From Owenia fusiformis (lineage: Eukaryota > Annelida > Polychaeta > Sabellida > Oweniidae): DNA of 64,000 nucleotides. The position numbers and the translations under genes are program-made. Under the pieces are notes generated by a model. The model made no database searches, was not told the DNA's origin, and saw nothing but the letters and a program-made list of their open reading frames with translations. Shown piece by piece: positions 27,785 to 38,716 of this stretch (position 1 is the first letter of the stretch; the number at the start of each line of letters is the position of its first letter). The stretch is taken from contig CAIIXF020000007.1 in the NCBI GenBank assembly GCA_903813345.2, forward strand, positions 35,122,538-35,186,537, read 5' to 3'.

Positions 27785-28954
27785 CACTCACCTTTTTATA
27801 CCTCCCATGGGCTTACCATTTTTAATCTTGCCCGTGCTTTTGGGCAACATTGAGTTTATTCCGAGTTGATGATGTGACAATCTTTGGGATGCCCAATTCG
27901 AATTAGTTATGACTGATTCGTGGTGACAATAACCCTGAAATTACGGATTGAGAATACTATTGTTTATTTTGATTAAATGGCCAGCAAAAATCGTACAGAA
28001 CTTCACGTGGATTATTTGTCTCGTTTATCATTCCTAGATTGTCGGCATCTCCCGTTCAATGGTCTGGGTTCAAGTGGCCGTATCTGAATCCACGATTCAC
28101 CACTACGGAGTGCCCTCAGCCTTGTGCACTAGGGGTTATCAAAATACGTTTTATTAGAAGTATAGGGAAATAAGAAATTTATATCATATTTAATTTTCCT
28201 CGACATGGTAATTGGAATTTGTTTATGAATGCATTCTAAACCAAACCCTTTCACTGTGGGTCATTGCATTTTTGTCCATGTACATTTTGCAAATCGATCG
28301 TTTTTCGATTTGGACAAACACAATATTGCTGTTTATTAATGGTAAATCATTTTATCTTTCTAGCTTGCTCACAAGTTGTAGATTTTTCAGGATAAAAGTT
28401 ACTTTGCAACGAAAGACATCTGAAACAGATTACAGATGTCATTTTGGTATTTTAGTATATTTAATAGGTATGTCATGCCCAAAACTTTAATTTTAGGTAT
28501 TTTGCAAACCGATACTTATTACATCTTTCTGCCTTCAATAGAATATGCTTCTTGAGTGAAGTTAATAAAAGGCCATGACTTCTCCTGATTTATATTTTGG
28601 TATATTTTGATTTTTGTTATCCCGAACATGTACACTTTGGTAAATTTTGGTTTTCGGTATGTCTAATATGTGTTTATCATGTTTATTGGTATTTTTGGTT
28701 AATGTTTCTTCGTGTTCTGGGCTCTGATAAATAACATCTCAACATTAAAGGTATTACTCCATAGGAAAACATTTAAGTTACACATAATCACATGATGGCT
28801 CACGGTGGGTTATTTCTAGTAAAGGTAGCAGAGCGTGCAATATATGTTATCAATTAAGGTCTTAAAATCGCACTCAGAAACATCCAGGAATGCGCAATGC
28901 ATGTATAAAAGGACCTCACTTATTAAAAAAGAAGCAAGTTTCGGAAGAAATGCT

Positions 28955-29021
28955 GACTAGGGTCCGTGATGCAAACCCCAAAAATCGCACCACCCCCTTG
29001 ACAATTACTGGCTACGCCCAT
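28955..29021 (-). repeat. GGCGTAGCCAG-terminus repeat, copy 1
   Basis: On the minus strand GGGCGTAGCCAG is followed by TTGTCAAGGGG and TGCGATTT and then GCATCA. The same order is found on the plus strand at 60729. A third, shorter trace lies at 36053-36088. Confidence 0.6.
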
Positions 29022-29401
29022 GCAATGTATATAATTATAGATCAAGAAGACATGCTTAAAGTATATTTTAGTTAATTTCGACTAGGTACAACATTTGAGT
29101 ATATAAAACGCAATTAGGCTAATTTTAAAAATGAGTAACGGTCGACAACATACTTCCATATTGAAAAATCCTTATGGTATTTCACTTCAATGTAATTACG
29201 TAGAACAATAGCACGCCCTGTGATCGGAAAATGAACGGAGGGGAGTAGCCGCTTTCTGCTAGAAAATTCAACAAATCTGGAAGATTTAATTTTTCAACGG
29301 AGGAAGTAATTTACTATTGAATTGCTGAATGAATAGACGCACGGGATGGTGAAATATGCTAGGTCTTCTAGGATTTTTTGAACACTAGCAAGATATGAGA
29401 T

Positions 29402-29829
29402 CTAATAAAAAAGGCGCAACGGCACACACGTGCAAAAGTCAATGTTTTTGCTATAAATCAATAAGCAACAATGGTTTACAAGTCTACAAAGTGCCGTTAT
29501 TATCACAAATTTAATGTAATTGATGGCTTTTTTAAATAAGTTTATATTCGTTGTTTAAAAATAATACATCTCAGAAGAGTGAAAAAATAAGGACATTTGC
29601 AGTTATAAGAAATAATGTCAAGTAATATCAATACGTTCAATTTTAATCGATTATTTTGATATAACGGTATGGGAACTTATTTTTGAAAGCAAACAAGTCA
29701 ATGATATTAATTTCGGGATGATAATAACTTCACTTACAAGTATTTATTACAGGTCGTGTAGACCCCGTTGCTTAATTTATAGCAAAACATTAACTTGTGC
29801 ACGTTGATGGCGTTGCGCCTTTTTAATAG
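29402..29829. mobile_element. Foldback element with AAAAAGGCGCAACG termini
   Basis: About 65-bp imperfect inverted repeats begin TCTAATAAAAAAGGCGCAAC and close with GTTGCGCCTTTTTAATAGA. They share GCTATAAAT(C/T)AA and CACGTGCA-type blocks. The spacer is about 300 bp, AT-rich and non-coding. Short direct repeats flank it (TCTAATA and its near inverse). Confidence 0.75.
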
Positions 29830-30388
29830 ATTTCACACCTTAGAATATGTATCAGTTGTACATTAAGCGAAATACCTTATCTTTTTTCAAAGAAATTTTT
29901 CATGAAATTCCGACCAACCAACTGCAAATAGTACCAAATAACTTATGGAGCATGAATCATGAACGTTTTTTTAGACGTGGCAGAAAAACGAACGTTCAAT
30001 AATACTCATTTTGTTCGCCTTTTTCTCCCATCAATTCCTTGGAAGCCTTGTCGGTCCTATTTGATCGAGAAAAAACCATGGGCTTTCAAGAGATATTGAA
30101 AGCCCAAGGAACAACTAAAGCAAATAATAAATTCATTTCTTATGTAGCGAGATTCAATGGAACTTAACACAATAAAACCGATTAATTATCAGAGAGGCTT
30201 AAATTAAATTGTCCAACCAAAAAGGAATTATAATTTATATGTACAACCCTGGCTCACGTGTATACGTGATTATGAATATTTCTCAACTACATTGTAGTAA
30301 ATCGATTTTGCATTGTGTATTTAAAATAATGTTTATTCAGACAAGAAACATTTTAGCAGGAAAACTGAGAAACGGAAAACTGAATTGC

Positions 30389-31026
30389 AAAGGAGTGGTA
30401 TCGATAAGGTGAACTTTTTGAACGCACATTTCTCTTAAACCAGTCATCAAAGAATTCTAAAAAATTTACACATCGTCAATTTAATAGTCATCTTTTGAAT
30501 GGTAACAATATAATTTATTATATAATATATACTTCCCTTATATTGTTTTAGAAAACACATCAGACACTTCTTTTGTTCTTGGTATCATATGTTCGGAATG
30601 AAATTCCAAACCTCATTGGAACAAAACTACATAAACCCAACGTGTTTAGGTCTCTCAATAATGTAATTATACAAAGGAAATTTTGGTTGATTTTAAAAAA
30701 GTATCTTGTTAATGAAATAAAAGGTTTATCTTAATTTTTTATCTATTTTTGGGGTTTTGTTTTAATTTTTTGAATACCTTTTCTAAAGTCAACCAAAATT
30801 CATTCATTCTCAAGAATTGGTAGAAAGGAACAAAAAACAATTGAACTAAAATGTTAACAAAAACAGTTAGATAAAATTCATATAGATAATTTTCGCATCA
30901 AATTGTTGTCAATCAGTTAACATTACATAAAGGACCGTGTTTTTTTACAGAATGTTTTGATAAATTGGTTTAAGAGAAAAATATTGTTTAATTCAGTTCT
31001 CCATATCGATACTTATCCTTTGACAG
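30389..31026. mobile_element. Foldback family F, copy 1
   Basis: Ends AAAGGAGTGGTATCGATAAG and inverse CATATCGATACTTATCCTTT. A second internal inverted pair surrounds the centre (TTTTGGTTGATTTTAAAA versus AGTCAACCAAAATT). It shares these termini, plus CATTGGAACAAAA and TATACAAAGGAAA(T/G)TT, with the 61749 copy. No coding content. Confidence 0.75.
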
Positions 31027-32591
31027 GCTAAGATGTATTTTTCTAAGGGATTGATTTTCCAATGAATATTTGCATGGTGGATAATATATGAAAAATCACA
31101 AATATATTTTTATTTAAGATTTCTAAACTATCGCTTGCCTGATTAGTTGATTGTCTATAAAACTTACCACAGGGCAAGACGGTACCATGACTTAGTTCCT
31201 ACCAATTCCATACGATGACGGACGAGATATGGTGTCAAATACTGAATGTATGCCCACGTCCGTATTATCTTTTATTTATCTTGATCTTCAATTATATAAT
31301 TATGATATAAAATTAAAAAAGTGAAAAGGCACAGTCTTGAGCAAGGTTAAAGACTGATATGATTACTGATATCTGGTCAAAAATAGTATAGCATTGTTTA
31401 AGCATATATTTATGTTCTATTATTTTTTGGTGTGCGTGAATAATAATGTACAAAAATTGACATTTTGGGAAAAGATGTGGCTACGTTTCCAAACTAATGT
31501 CATCCTTCTGTTATTATTGTTTTCATGCTACATCAAATAGATATAAAGTATTTAATGTCAAGCATTTATGCCGGAATTATCAGATTTTATTTATGAGAAC
31601 AAAAATGGTAAAATATTGCGAATGATTTTGTTTCTGATTCTAGGTAAATAGTATTAAAATACTTTATAATTTTCCGTATATTCTGATCATAGAATGTGAA
31701 AATTCAAACATTATAGATTAATAATTGATTAATAATTGATTAATTTTGTATTGTTGATCGCCATCAATGATTTACCTCTACCAATAGTTAAAGTGAGGTT
31801 ATTATGATAGTACATAATTTTATGTTTTTTGTTAAATTAGCATTAGTTGGTGTAAAAAGTGAGCTGGAAAATTACTCTTAAAAATCAGAGGCCAAATGAA
31901 TTTGGTAGATTATCACGCTTTTTCAGAAAGAAAATGTATCTTGATAAAGGCTGCAAAACTTGACTTGAATAATCATGCATTTCATTTGACATAACATAAA
32001 CTCATTAGCTTTGCTTTGGCGATCAATCTACCTGATGTGAAATATTCAATTATTAACAGTAGATGCAGGTTATATATTGCTATGGTTACATAGAGCGTAT
32101 ACAATAGCTTTTTGAACAATACTGAACATCGTGAAATCCAGTTAAATATATGACAGATGCCTTCCTATATCAAATAATCATTCATCATCATTCCGTCCTT
32201 CAAATTAAAATAAAATCACGAAATGATGAAACATATTTTCCAATTTTGTAGTCTTACATTTTTTTTTAAATAATTGAAATCATTATAGAAATCATGTGAG
32301 CCGATAAGCAAATTAAACAACAAGCTCGGCACATCCGCCAAGTGTATGATCCAAAGTAAATATTCAAATTTGACGTTATTATCCCATTCTGAGTAATATT
32401 ATCGCTCTTGCTTCCTAACGAGCCAAGTGAAATAAGTTATCTTATTGTGTATTAATCAAGTTGAACAAAATAGTGGGCAAGCTGGTGGTCAAGTTCCTCA
32501 CTTAGTCTAACTTTGATAATAATGTACACCGTTTTTGCTTCACGAATTGCAAAACGTATTCCCCGAACGGCAGAAACTAGATTAGGGTGTG

Positions 32592-32733
32592 ATGCCTGGA
32601 TCACATTTGCTCCGATCCATCGGCCGGAGCCCGGACGATTGAGTGTTTTGTTCAATATTGTATTCGATTTTGAACAAAATACTCAATCGGCCGGGCGCCG
32701 TAGTGAAAATCGGAGCAAATGTGACCAAGGCAT
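32592..32733. mobile_element. MITE family G, copy 1
   Basis: Inverted ends ATGCCTGGATCACATTTGCT and its partner, ending GGAGCAAATGTGACCAAGGC. The arms continue through CCGGACGATTGAGT and ACTCAATCGGCCGGGCG into a near-complete palindrome of about 140 bp. The GC-rich centre contrasts with the surrounding AT-rich DNA. The second copy is at 34349. Confidence 0.8.
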
Positions 32734-33269
32734 AAGTGAACATCTTTCAAAGAACCAAAATTAACACTTGAAAGTACTACTACATGTGTAAGGTTTTCAT
32801 ACCGTAATGCCCTTGAATATGTCAATTGGATATTTCTGTCATGTGATACTTCAATCACTTTATCCCGACTCAGGTGTTTCTGAATGGAAACGCATCTAAT
32901 TCAGCTATATATTTCGCCACCTCTTTTGTCTGCGTAATTGAACAAGAATACAAGAATTGGTTAGTTCATATTTTAAGGTGAAATATTGTGGAAAAAGATT
33001 CGAAACATCATATTTCATTGATTTTTGAATTGTTATATTCATCAGAGACGTTTCGTATGCGTTTTACATCATTGTTGTATATGCATTATAACACTAATTT
33101 CAGTGACTGTATTTGGGTAGTCTTTCATCTTTGAAACTTTAATAAAAAATCCTATCGACTTTGTGGATCACTATAGACATTAACATTAAAACTAAACTAA
33201 AAGTAAGGTATAGACCTAAATCCCAAATTAACACTAATTAACATCTTAGACCATCATATATTAGTCTCA

Positions 33270-34270
33270 GTTAAGGTAACGCTAAAGTTAATCAAAAGTA
33301 CAAAAACATGGCAGCCATATTTTTTTGATAAAGTCACAAGATCTGTTTTCCTTATATGTGAATGCACTGACTGACTAAAGAGACATGTCAATGAAAACTT
33401 CACATTGAACGTAATTTTTATAACTGTGAATTGGAGGTGCATGGGTCCCTAAAGCTAGCATGGAAACAGTGAAGTGAGGATAACTTTTTAAAATTTCAAG
33501 GAGTAGGAGACACATTTGTAAGACTCCAAAATTTCCACAAATCATCTTACCTTACCAAGGAACATCGAAGGAGCATGAAAATGTGTGCTTCTTGCATTGT
33601 TAGAGTATAATAAAGCTCACACTATTGTGAATTCTAAATATTTCATGTCCACCATTTTGTTTGCTGGGACAATTTTCTAGTCCAAAGTAATCCTCACTTA
33701 TGTATCCATTGTTTATCATTTATAAAGCCTCAATCATGTATCTATCGTGATAATTATACTGTTATAGATAAAATATACTTGTGATTATCCATGCCATTTG
33801 GTGAAGTCACAAAACTTGTATGAGGATTAATCAGGAAGTCTAGAAGTAGTTCCAGCTAACAAAATGGTAGCCTAATGAAATGTTTATAAGAAACTATGGT
33901 TTGAGCTTTAGCATACTCTAACAAAGCAAGAAGTACACATTTTCATGCTCCTTCGATGTTCCTTGGTAAGGTAAGATGATTTGTGGAAATTTTGGATTCT
34001 TGCAAATGTGTGACTGTTGTAAGGCTACTCCTTGAAACTTTCAAAAATTAGCCTCACTTCACACTCTTCATGCTAGCTTTGGGGATCCATGCACCTCCAA
34101 TTCATAGTTTTGAAAAATGCGATTTAATGTGATGTTTTCTTTGACGTGTCTGTTTAGTCAGGAAATGAATGCACATACAAGGAAAACATTATACAAAATC
34201 TACTGACTTTATCAAAAAAATATGGGTGCCATCTTTTTGTACTTCGGATTAACTTTAATTTCACTTTAAC
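33270..34270. mobile_element. 1-kb foldback element
   Basis: Two arms of roughly 400 bp are inverted copies. GGAACATCGAAGGAGCATGA at about 33560 recurs inverted near 33940. TGGAGGTGCATGG recurs inverted as CCATGCACCTCCA near 34090. GTACAAAAACATGG pairs with CCATCTTTTTGTAC. The spacer of about 150 bp is unrelated. No protein. Confidence 0.85.
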
Positions 34271-34348
34271 ATGTATATAGTTTTTAAACAACTATAAATT
34301 AAAATCCTACACATTATACAAATGTGACCCTCGGCATAAGTGTCACTT

Positions 34349-34580
34349 ATGCTGAGGTCACATTAGCTCCGATTCATCGGCAGCCGCCCGGCCGATTGAG
34401 TCGTCTAAATTGAAGGTCAAATCTCAAATTTGAGGTCAGGATGTGTGTACGCCTGAGAACTTGTACACGATTTAGAAAAAGGTTTGGTCAATTTGAAGGA
34501 AGATGAAACCAGTTTTTAACAAAATACTGCAATCGTCCGGGCGCTGGCCGATGAATCGGAGCAAATGTGACCTAGGCATT
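34349..34580. mobile_element. MITE family G, copy 2
   Basis: Same termini as the 32592 copy (TATGCTGAGGTCACATTAGC and inverse GGAGCAAATGTGACCTAGGC), with GCCGATTGAGT and CAATCGTCCGGGCG arms and about 90 bp of extra central sequence. It is therefore a longer version of the family. Confidence 0.8.
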
Positions 34581-34814
34581 AGGAGACTTTCAGTTGAAAG
34601 TCATTTTGATCAAGGGGACGGAAACTAAAACCAGGAAAGGAGCCTAAGAAGCCTGATAATCATATAATGTAAGGTATTATGATGTAATAGTGTGAGATGT
34701 TAGGACAAACGTTCATAATTAGTTTGCTTTCATAGTGAGTGAGTGAATGGATTATTCAGTAGTGCATAAGTAGTTTGACTGAATTGAGTTTCATCTTCAC
34801 ACGCTCGGTCTTCA

Positions 34815-35045
34815 CTGCTGTGGTATTGTGTGCCTTGACATAAAAATCTTAGCGGTAGTAGCAGCAGTATTGTCAGTAGTTGCATAACAGGTTGGATATT
34901 TGCTGAAATGGTCAATGAATGTTATTACATATTTTTCATTCCATCCTCTGAGATCAGGAAAGGGACCCAAATAATCAGTTACTACATACTCGTTGATGTA
35001 ACTACTTTTGATTGGTTTAATAGAGAACATTTTATCAACAGAGTT
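34815..35045 (-). pseudogene. Gypsy-type retrotransposon integrase core fragment
   Basis: On the minus strand a short open frame holds a D-x-x-G-P-F-P, then Y-V-I-T-F-I-D-H-F-S-K-Y, then T-A-x-x-T-A-K pattern. This is the start of an rve/DDE integrase core of Ty3/gypsy elements. Only about 70 residues remain, without the rest of the pol region or recognisable LTRs. It lies immediately beside the MITE/foldback cluster. Confidence 0.75.
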
Positions 35046-36366
35046 TTAGACTTTAGAGATGGGAAGTGATTATCAATTAGTGCAATAGAGATGAGTGCAA
35101 TAATTACGACAACTACTATTTATTTTATTATTACTTCACACATAGAATTATTCAAATATGTTTCATCGAAATCAATTAATGGCAATTTGACCTTTCTGAT
35201 ACATATTGTTATTGTTCTTTAATAATTCTAGATCTACTCATTGATCAAAGGCAGTCTTTCATCTTTGCAAGTAAAATACTAATCGGTAGTTTTTTCATAT
35301 CATAAACACTTTGCAGTATTGGTTATGTTAATTTTTTTGTTCGTTGGATGTTGTAATTTTTCATTGTTTTCCTGATGTTATTTTCTGGTAGAGTTCACAT
35401 GTAAATTAGCTCTCTCCAGTTCCGAATGTAAAAAACAAAAGGTTTGCATGTAAATCTATCGAGTTGAATACTCATCAATCATCTTCACATTTAATAGGAA
35501 TATTGATCAAGTTGATGAATGCGTTAATGCACTTTTAATCAAGATTAAAATAATCGTGCGACAACGTCATCAAAGCGAACACGTGAAACTCGTGGTAAAC
35601 GGAGATTTTAATATTTTTATAAATGTCAATTCGGCTATATAGATTATAACGGCCGCACACAAAGAAGATGCTAATTTGAAGTATCGGTAACATATTCATT
35701 GAATTAATATGAATGTAAATACATGATGTAAAGATGAAGTATAGTGAGACTGTATAAGACTGTTGTGCCAGTATAATAAATAGATAAACAAATAAATGAA
35801 TAAATTGGTTTAAGAGTACCTTATTAAATTAATTGCTTTTCACAATACGTACTCGCACCATGAGAGACAACTCCATGTATATTATGAGTTAGGGCGGTGC
35901 GATTATGGCATAAACAAGCCAAAAAATCAGATTCATTTTGAATTTTACAAATATTGATGCAACTTCCTTCAAAATTGAGCTAGAAGCTTCAAATAAAAAG
36001 CACTCTTATCTTCCTCTTTCTCGTGGTTTTATTTCCATTGGTTATCGCACCCATCGCACCCCCCCTCCCCCACTGGCTACGCCTATGTGATTTCTCATAA
36101 TACTGCACTGATGTGAGTGTAGTAGTGAGATATGTGTATGATACTGTAGTATGGACATCTTTATTGATCACTTCAGTTTCATCATTTCCACCATCTACAA
36201 TGGACGTACGTTTTGTGTGCATTACGAGACATCTTTATGTAGATTACGAGTTCATCCTTCACGTTTAATTAATTTCTCAACTCTACTATTCTTATTGAGG
36301 TTACTTATAAACATGTGATGTTTAACTACAAATAAAACATGATAACGATATCTATGTATAACAGTA

Positions 36367-36372
36367 TTTATT
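36367..36372 (-). terminator. WFS1: Candidate wolframin polyadenylation signal AATAAA
   Basis: AATAAA on the minus strand lies about 395 bp past the stop. If used, the 3' UTR contains the whole MITE copy at 36538-36752. Confidence 0.3.
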
Positions 36373-36537
36373 TTACTAAGTCAGAATACAAAATACTAAA
36401 TATACAAAAACTGATTTATAATCACGGTCTCTCAGACTAGAACTGGATGGAATGTGTATATCTATTCAATGATGGATTATTTGATTTCATATTGGTAAAC
36501 ATATATTTACATTATTGGAACATGATATATTATGATA

Positions 36538-36752
36538 CACTGGCGGATCCAAATTTTGGACCCCAAAATTTTACAGGGCCTCATTTTGTGGGCCTTTTTG
36601 GGCATTGCTGGGGCTTTTTGGGCATTGCTGGGCCTTTTTAGGACAAATTATCAAAAATAGGCCTTGAATTTTCAAAATTGGGCTCACTTTTTGGATTTAG
36701 GGATCCGAAATTATTTTCCTTGTCCCCCTGTTAGCTTCTGGATCCGCCGGTG
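36538..36752. mobile_element. MITE family H, copy 2
   Basis: Ends CACTGGCGGATCC and GGATCCGCCGGTG, the better preserved of two copies. It contains a perfect short duplication of CTTTTTGGGCATTGCTGGG at about 36595-36640. It sits 15 bp past the wolframin stop codon, in the presumed 3' UTR. Confidence 0.8.
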
Positions 36753-36766
36753 TGAATTCATCCCAT

Positions 36767-38716
36767 CTAACTTTTAATTTCCACTACAGGTCGAGTGAAG
36801 AAATTGACAATGAATGCAAGACCCTCTGATATGGCACCAGTTATAGCATCATCACCCGAATTGTCATCACTTGACAGATTTACATTACAACTTATACATT
36901 CTATTGACTTGAGGTTTAATACGGGTGTCGCTCCACCTAATCCACTTTTCAATTTACCAACAAAACTGACCTCGTCACCTGGGTTTAGTTTGAACATGAC
37001 ATCCCTGAAATCATCTAGAGCAAACAGAACTACATCTTGTAATGTGTCATGTGGGTTACTGTCATCCTTAGACATTGATATTACTAACTTAAAGACATAT
37101 TCGTCGTGTGATCTCACATGACATGGGCCGTTTTGGCCTATCCAAAACCCCTTTGTCTCCCCAAACTGAGGATGATTTGCTGTGAGGTCAAATTCTGGTT
37201 GCTGTGCTGGGATTTCAGATTCTGTTTCACCCTCTTCTTCTTCGGGTGCATCTTTATCATTACTTTGTGCATTGTTAGAGCCTTCATCATCTGACTGCGC
37301 CTTTACTTCAGGGTCTTCCTCGTGTGTTTGATCTTGCTCAAACTTATCAAACTTTTCGCCATACATACACGACACCCATTCACCAACTCCCGATGGTAAT
37401 ATGTCCACAAACCGTTGAACATAATTGTTTGTACTATTTACAGAAACACTCTTGATTGTACCTGTCCACCTGACTCTAAGGTTCCTGAAATGACCACATT
37501 GAACCTGGGTCTGAACCATATTGGTGCTCTCCCATGCTCTAGGCCCACAGAAATGTTCATACTGATTCCAACTAAGAGGCTGAATGTCTTCCTTCTCGAC
37601 AGATGGCGTGGTGGCAAGTAGCAATAACAATGTAAAAACACAACCGCTTACAAGTCTGAGACCAATCCGGGCTCTTTTGGACATATTTTTGAGATTGATG
37701 AAATCTGTTGTGAAACCCATTTCTGACCACAGAGTGAAAACAACTGGGAGAGACATGAATATGACTGTACATACGAGCTGCAAAAATGATGCAGAGATCA
37801 AGAGTTTCAACACAAAGAATACGAGACCAATGAGACTGACAACGACAAACACTGGCAAAAACAACAAAAACACAGGCCAACCAAAAGCACCTCTGAACAT
37901 TCCATTCCAACTGGAACTGGCGTAGAATGTGATACCAATCTGCAGCCATAGAAACCCAACCAGTTGAGGTAACATTACATTATAAAAACCACGACCTGAA
38001 TCCGAAACAGCCATCCTGTACAATAAAATTGGGACGAACAAATACAACAATGAAGGTATACCCATGTTAAATGTCACCGCCTCGCCCAGTTGTATACTAA
38101 TGAGATCCCCTGTAAGGAACCAGACTATGGAATCGAGTACTGGAATGTCTGGGAAGTTCCTAAAAGCGGGAGACAACGCAGACACAAGATTACACAACAT
38201 GAACATATGTACATTTGTGTCATGGGGAGCCAGAAATGCGAATGCTGCAATTGAAAGCACAAGTCCAACAACTGAGAACTCTGAGCATGGTATCCAGGCT
38301 CTATCACAAAATCCCAATGATACTATAGTTATGAGGCATGCATATAAAAACGTCCAGTATGGTTTAGTTGTATATACAGCATATGCGTTTGTGGCTTTCT
38401 GTAGATCAATATCCCTGTTTTGTCTCTTCAAAATGTTCAACCACACTTCGACGTCGTGGATTTTGCGTTTATTGATGAACATCTGTAGTGACACAATCAC
38501 CATGACAATGAACGAGATGAAGAAAACAAACAATGGTAGCACCATCATGAATGAACCCATTGTCTGTAGGGCTAATGTCACGAGGAATAGCAGGAATATT
38601 AGATACATCTGTTGTATAGGGAAGATTATCATCAACCATTCGATACCTTCCGAGGCCACTATCTCTGTGATGGTACTCCACGTATATCCACATGTCTTCA
38701 TAGGATGCTTGTACAA
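36767..38716 (-). CDS. WFS1: Wolframin terminal exon: membrane domain and lumenal OB-like domain
   Basis: As in vertebrates, the whole membrane and lumenal part lies in one large last exon (649 codons plus stop). The acceptor TATTTCAG precedes TTG at 38716, an internal leucine codon and not a start. The lumenal domain has CGPRAWESTNM, GEWVSCMYGE, PCHVRSHDEYVFKL and IECISCNVNLSS, all matching human counterparts. Between GEKF and the PCHV block sits an acidic insertion (EEDPEVKAQSDDEGSN through APEEEEGETESE) of about 45 residues, larger than the human loop. Confidence 0.95.
   Translation of the reverse strand: MYKHPMKTCGYTWSTITEIVASEGIEWLMIIFPIQQMYLIFLLFLVTLALQTMGSFMMVLPLFVFFISFIVMVIVSLQMFINKRKIHDVEVWLNILKRQNRDIDLQKATNAYAVYTTKPYWTFLYACLITIVSLGFCDRAWIPCSEFSVVGLVLSIAAFAFLAPHDTNVHMFMLCNLVSALSPAFRNFPDIPVLDSIVWFLTGDLISIQLGEAVTFNMGIPSLLYLFVPILLYRMAVSDSGRGFYNVMLPQLVGFLWLQIGITFYASSSWNGMFRGAFGWPVFLLFLPVFVVVSLIGLVFFVLKLLISASFLQLVCTVIFMSLPVVFTLWSEMGFTTDFINLKNMSKRARIGLRLVSGCVFTLLLLLATTPSVEKEDIQPLSWNQYEHFCGPRAWESTNMVQTQVQCGHFRNLRVRWTGTIKSVSVNSTNNYVQRFVDILPSGVGEWVSCMYGEKFDKFEQDQTHEEDPEVKAQSDDEGSNNAQSNDKDAPEEEEGETESEIPAQQPEFDLTANHPQFGETKGFWIGQNGPCHVRSHDEYVFKLVISMSKDDSNPHDTLQDVVLFALDDFRDVMFKLNPGDEVSFVGKLKSGLGGATPVLNLKSIECISCNVNLSSDDNSGDDAITGAISEGLAFIVNFFTRPVVEIKS

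Larger units (their letters stand above)
27800..36360. other. Repeat-rich intergenic region between BMI1 and WFS1
   Basis: Besides the listed elements, a hairpin GGGCTTTCAAGAGATATTGA... lies at about 30078-30105 and a short tandem of ATTAATAATTG at 31716-31746. No host exon was recognised. Confidence 0.5.

Noticed and set aside
38714-38716. TTG as a start codon for a 649-aa wolframin
   Set aside because: It follows a TTTCAG acceptor, and four upstream exons encoding conserved wolframin sequence splice to it in frame.
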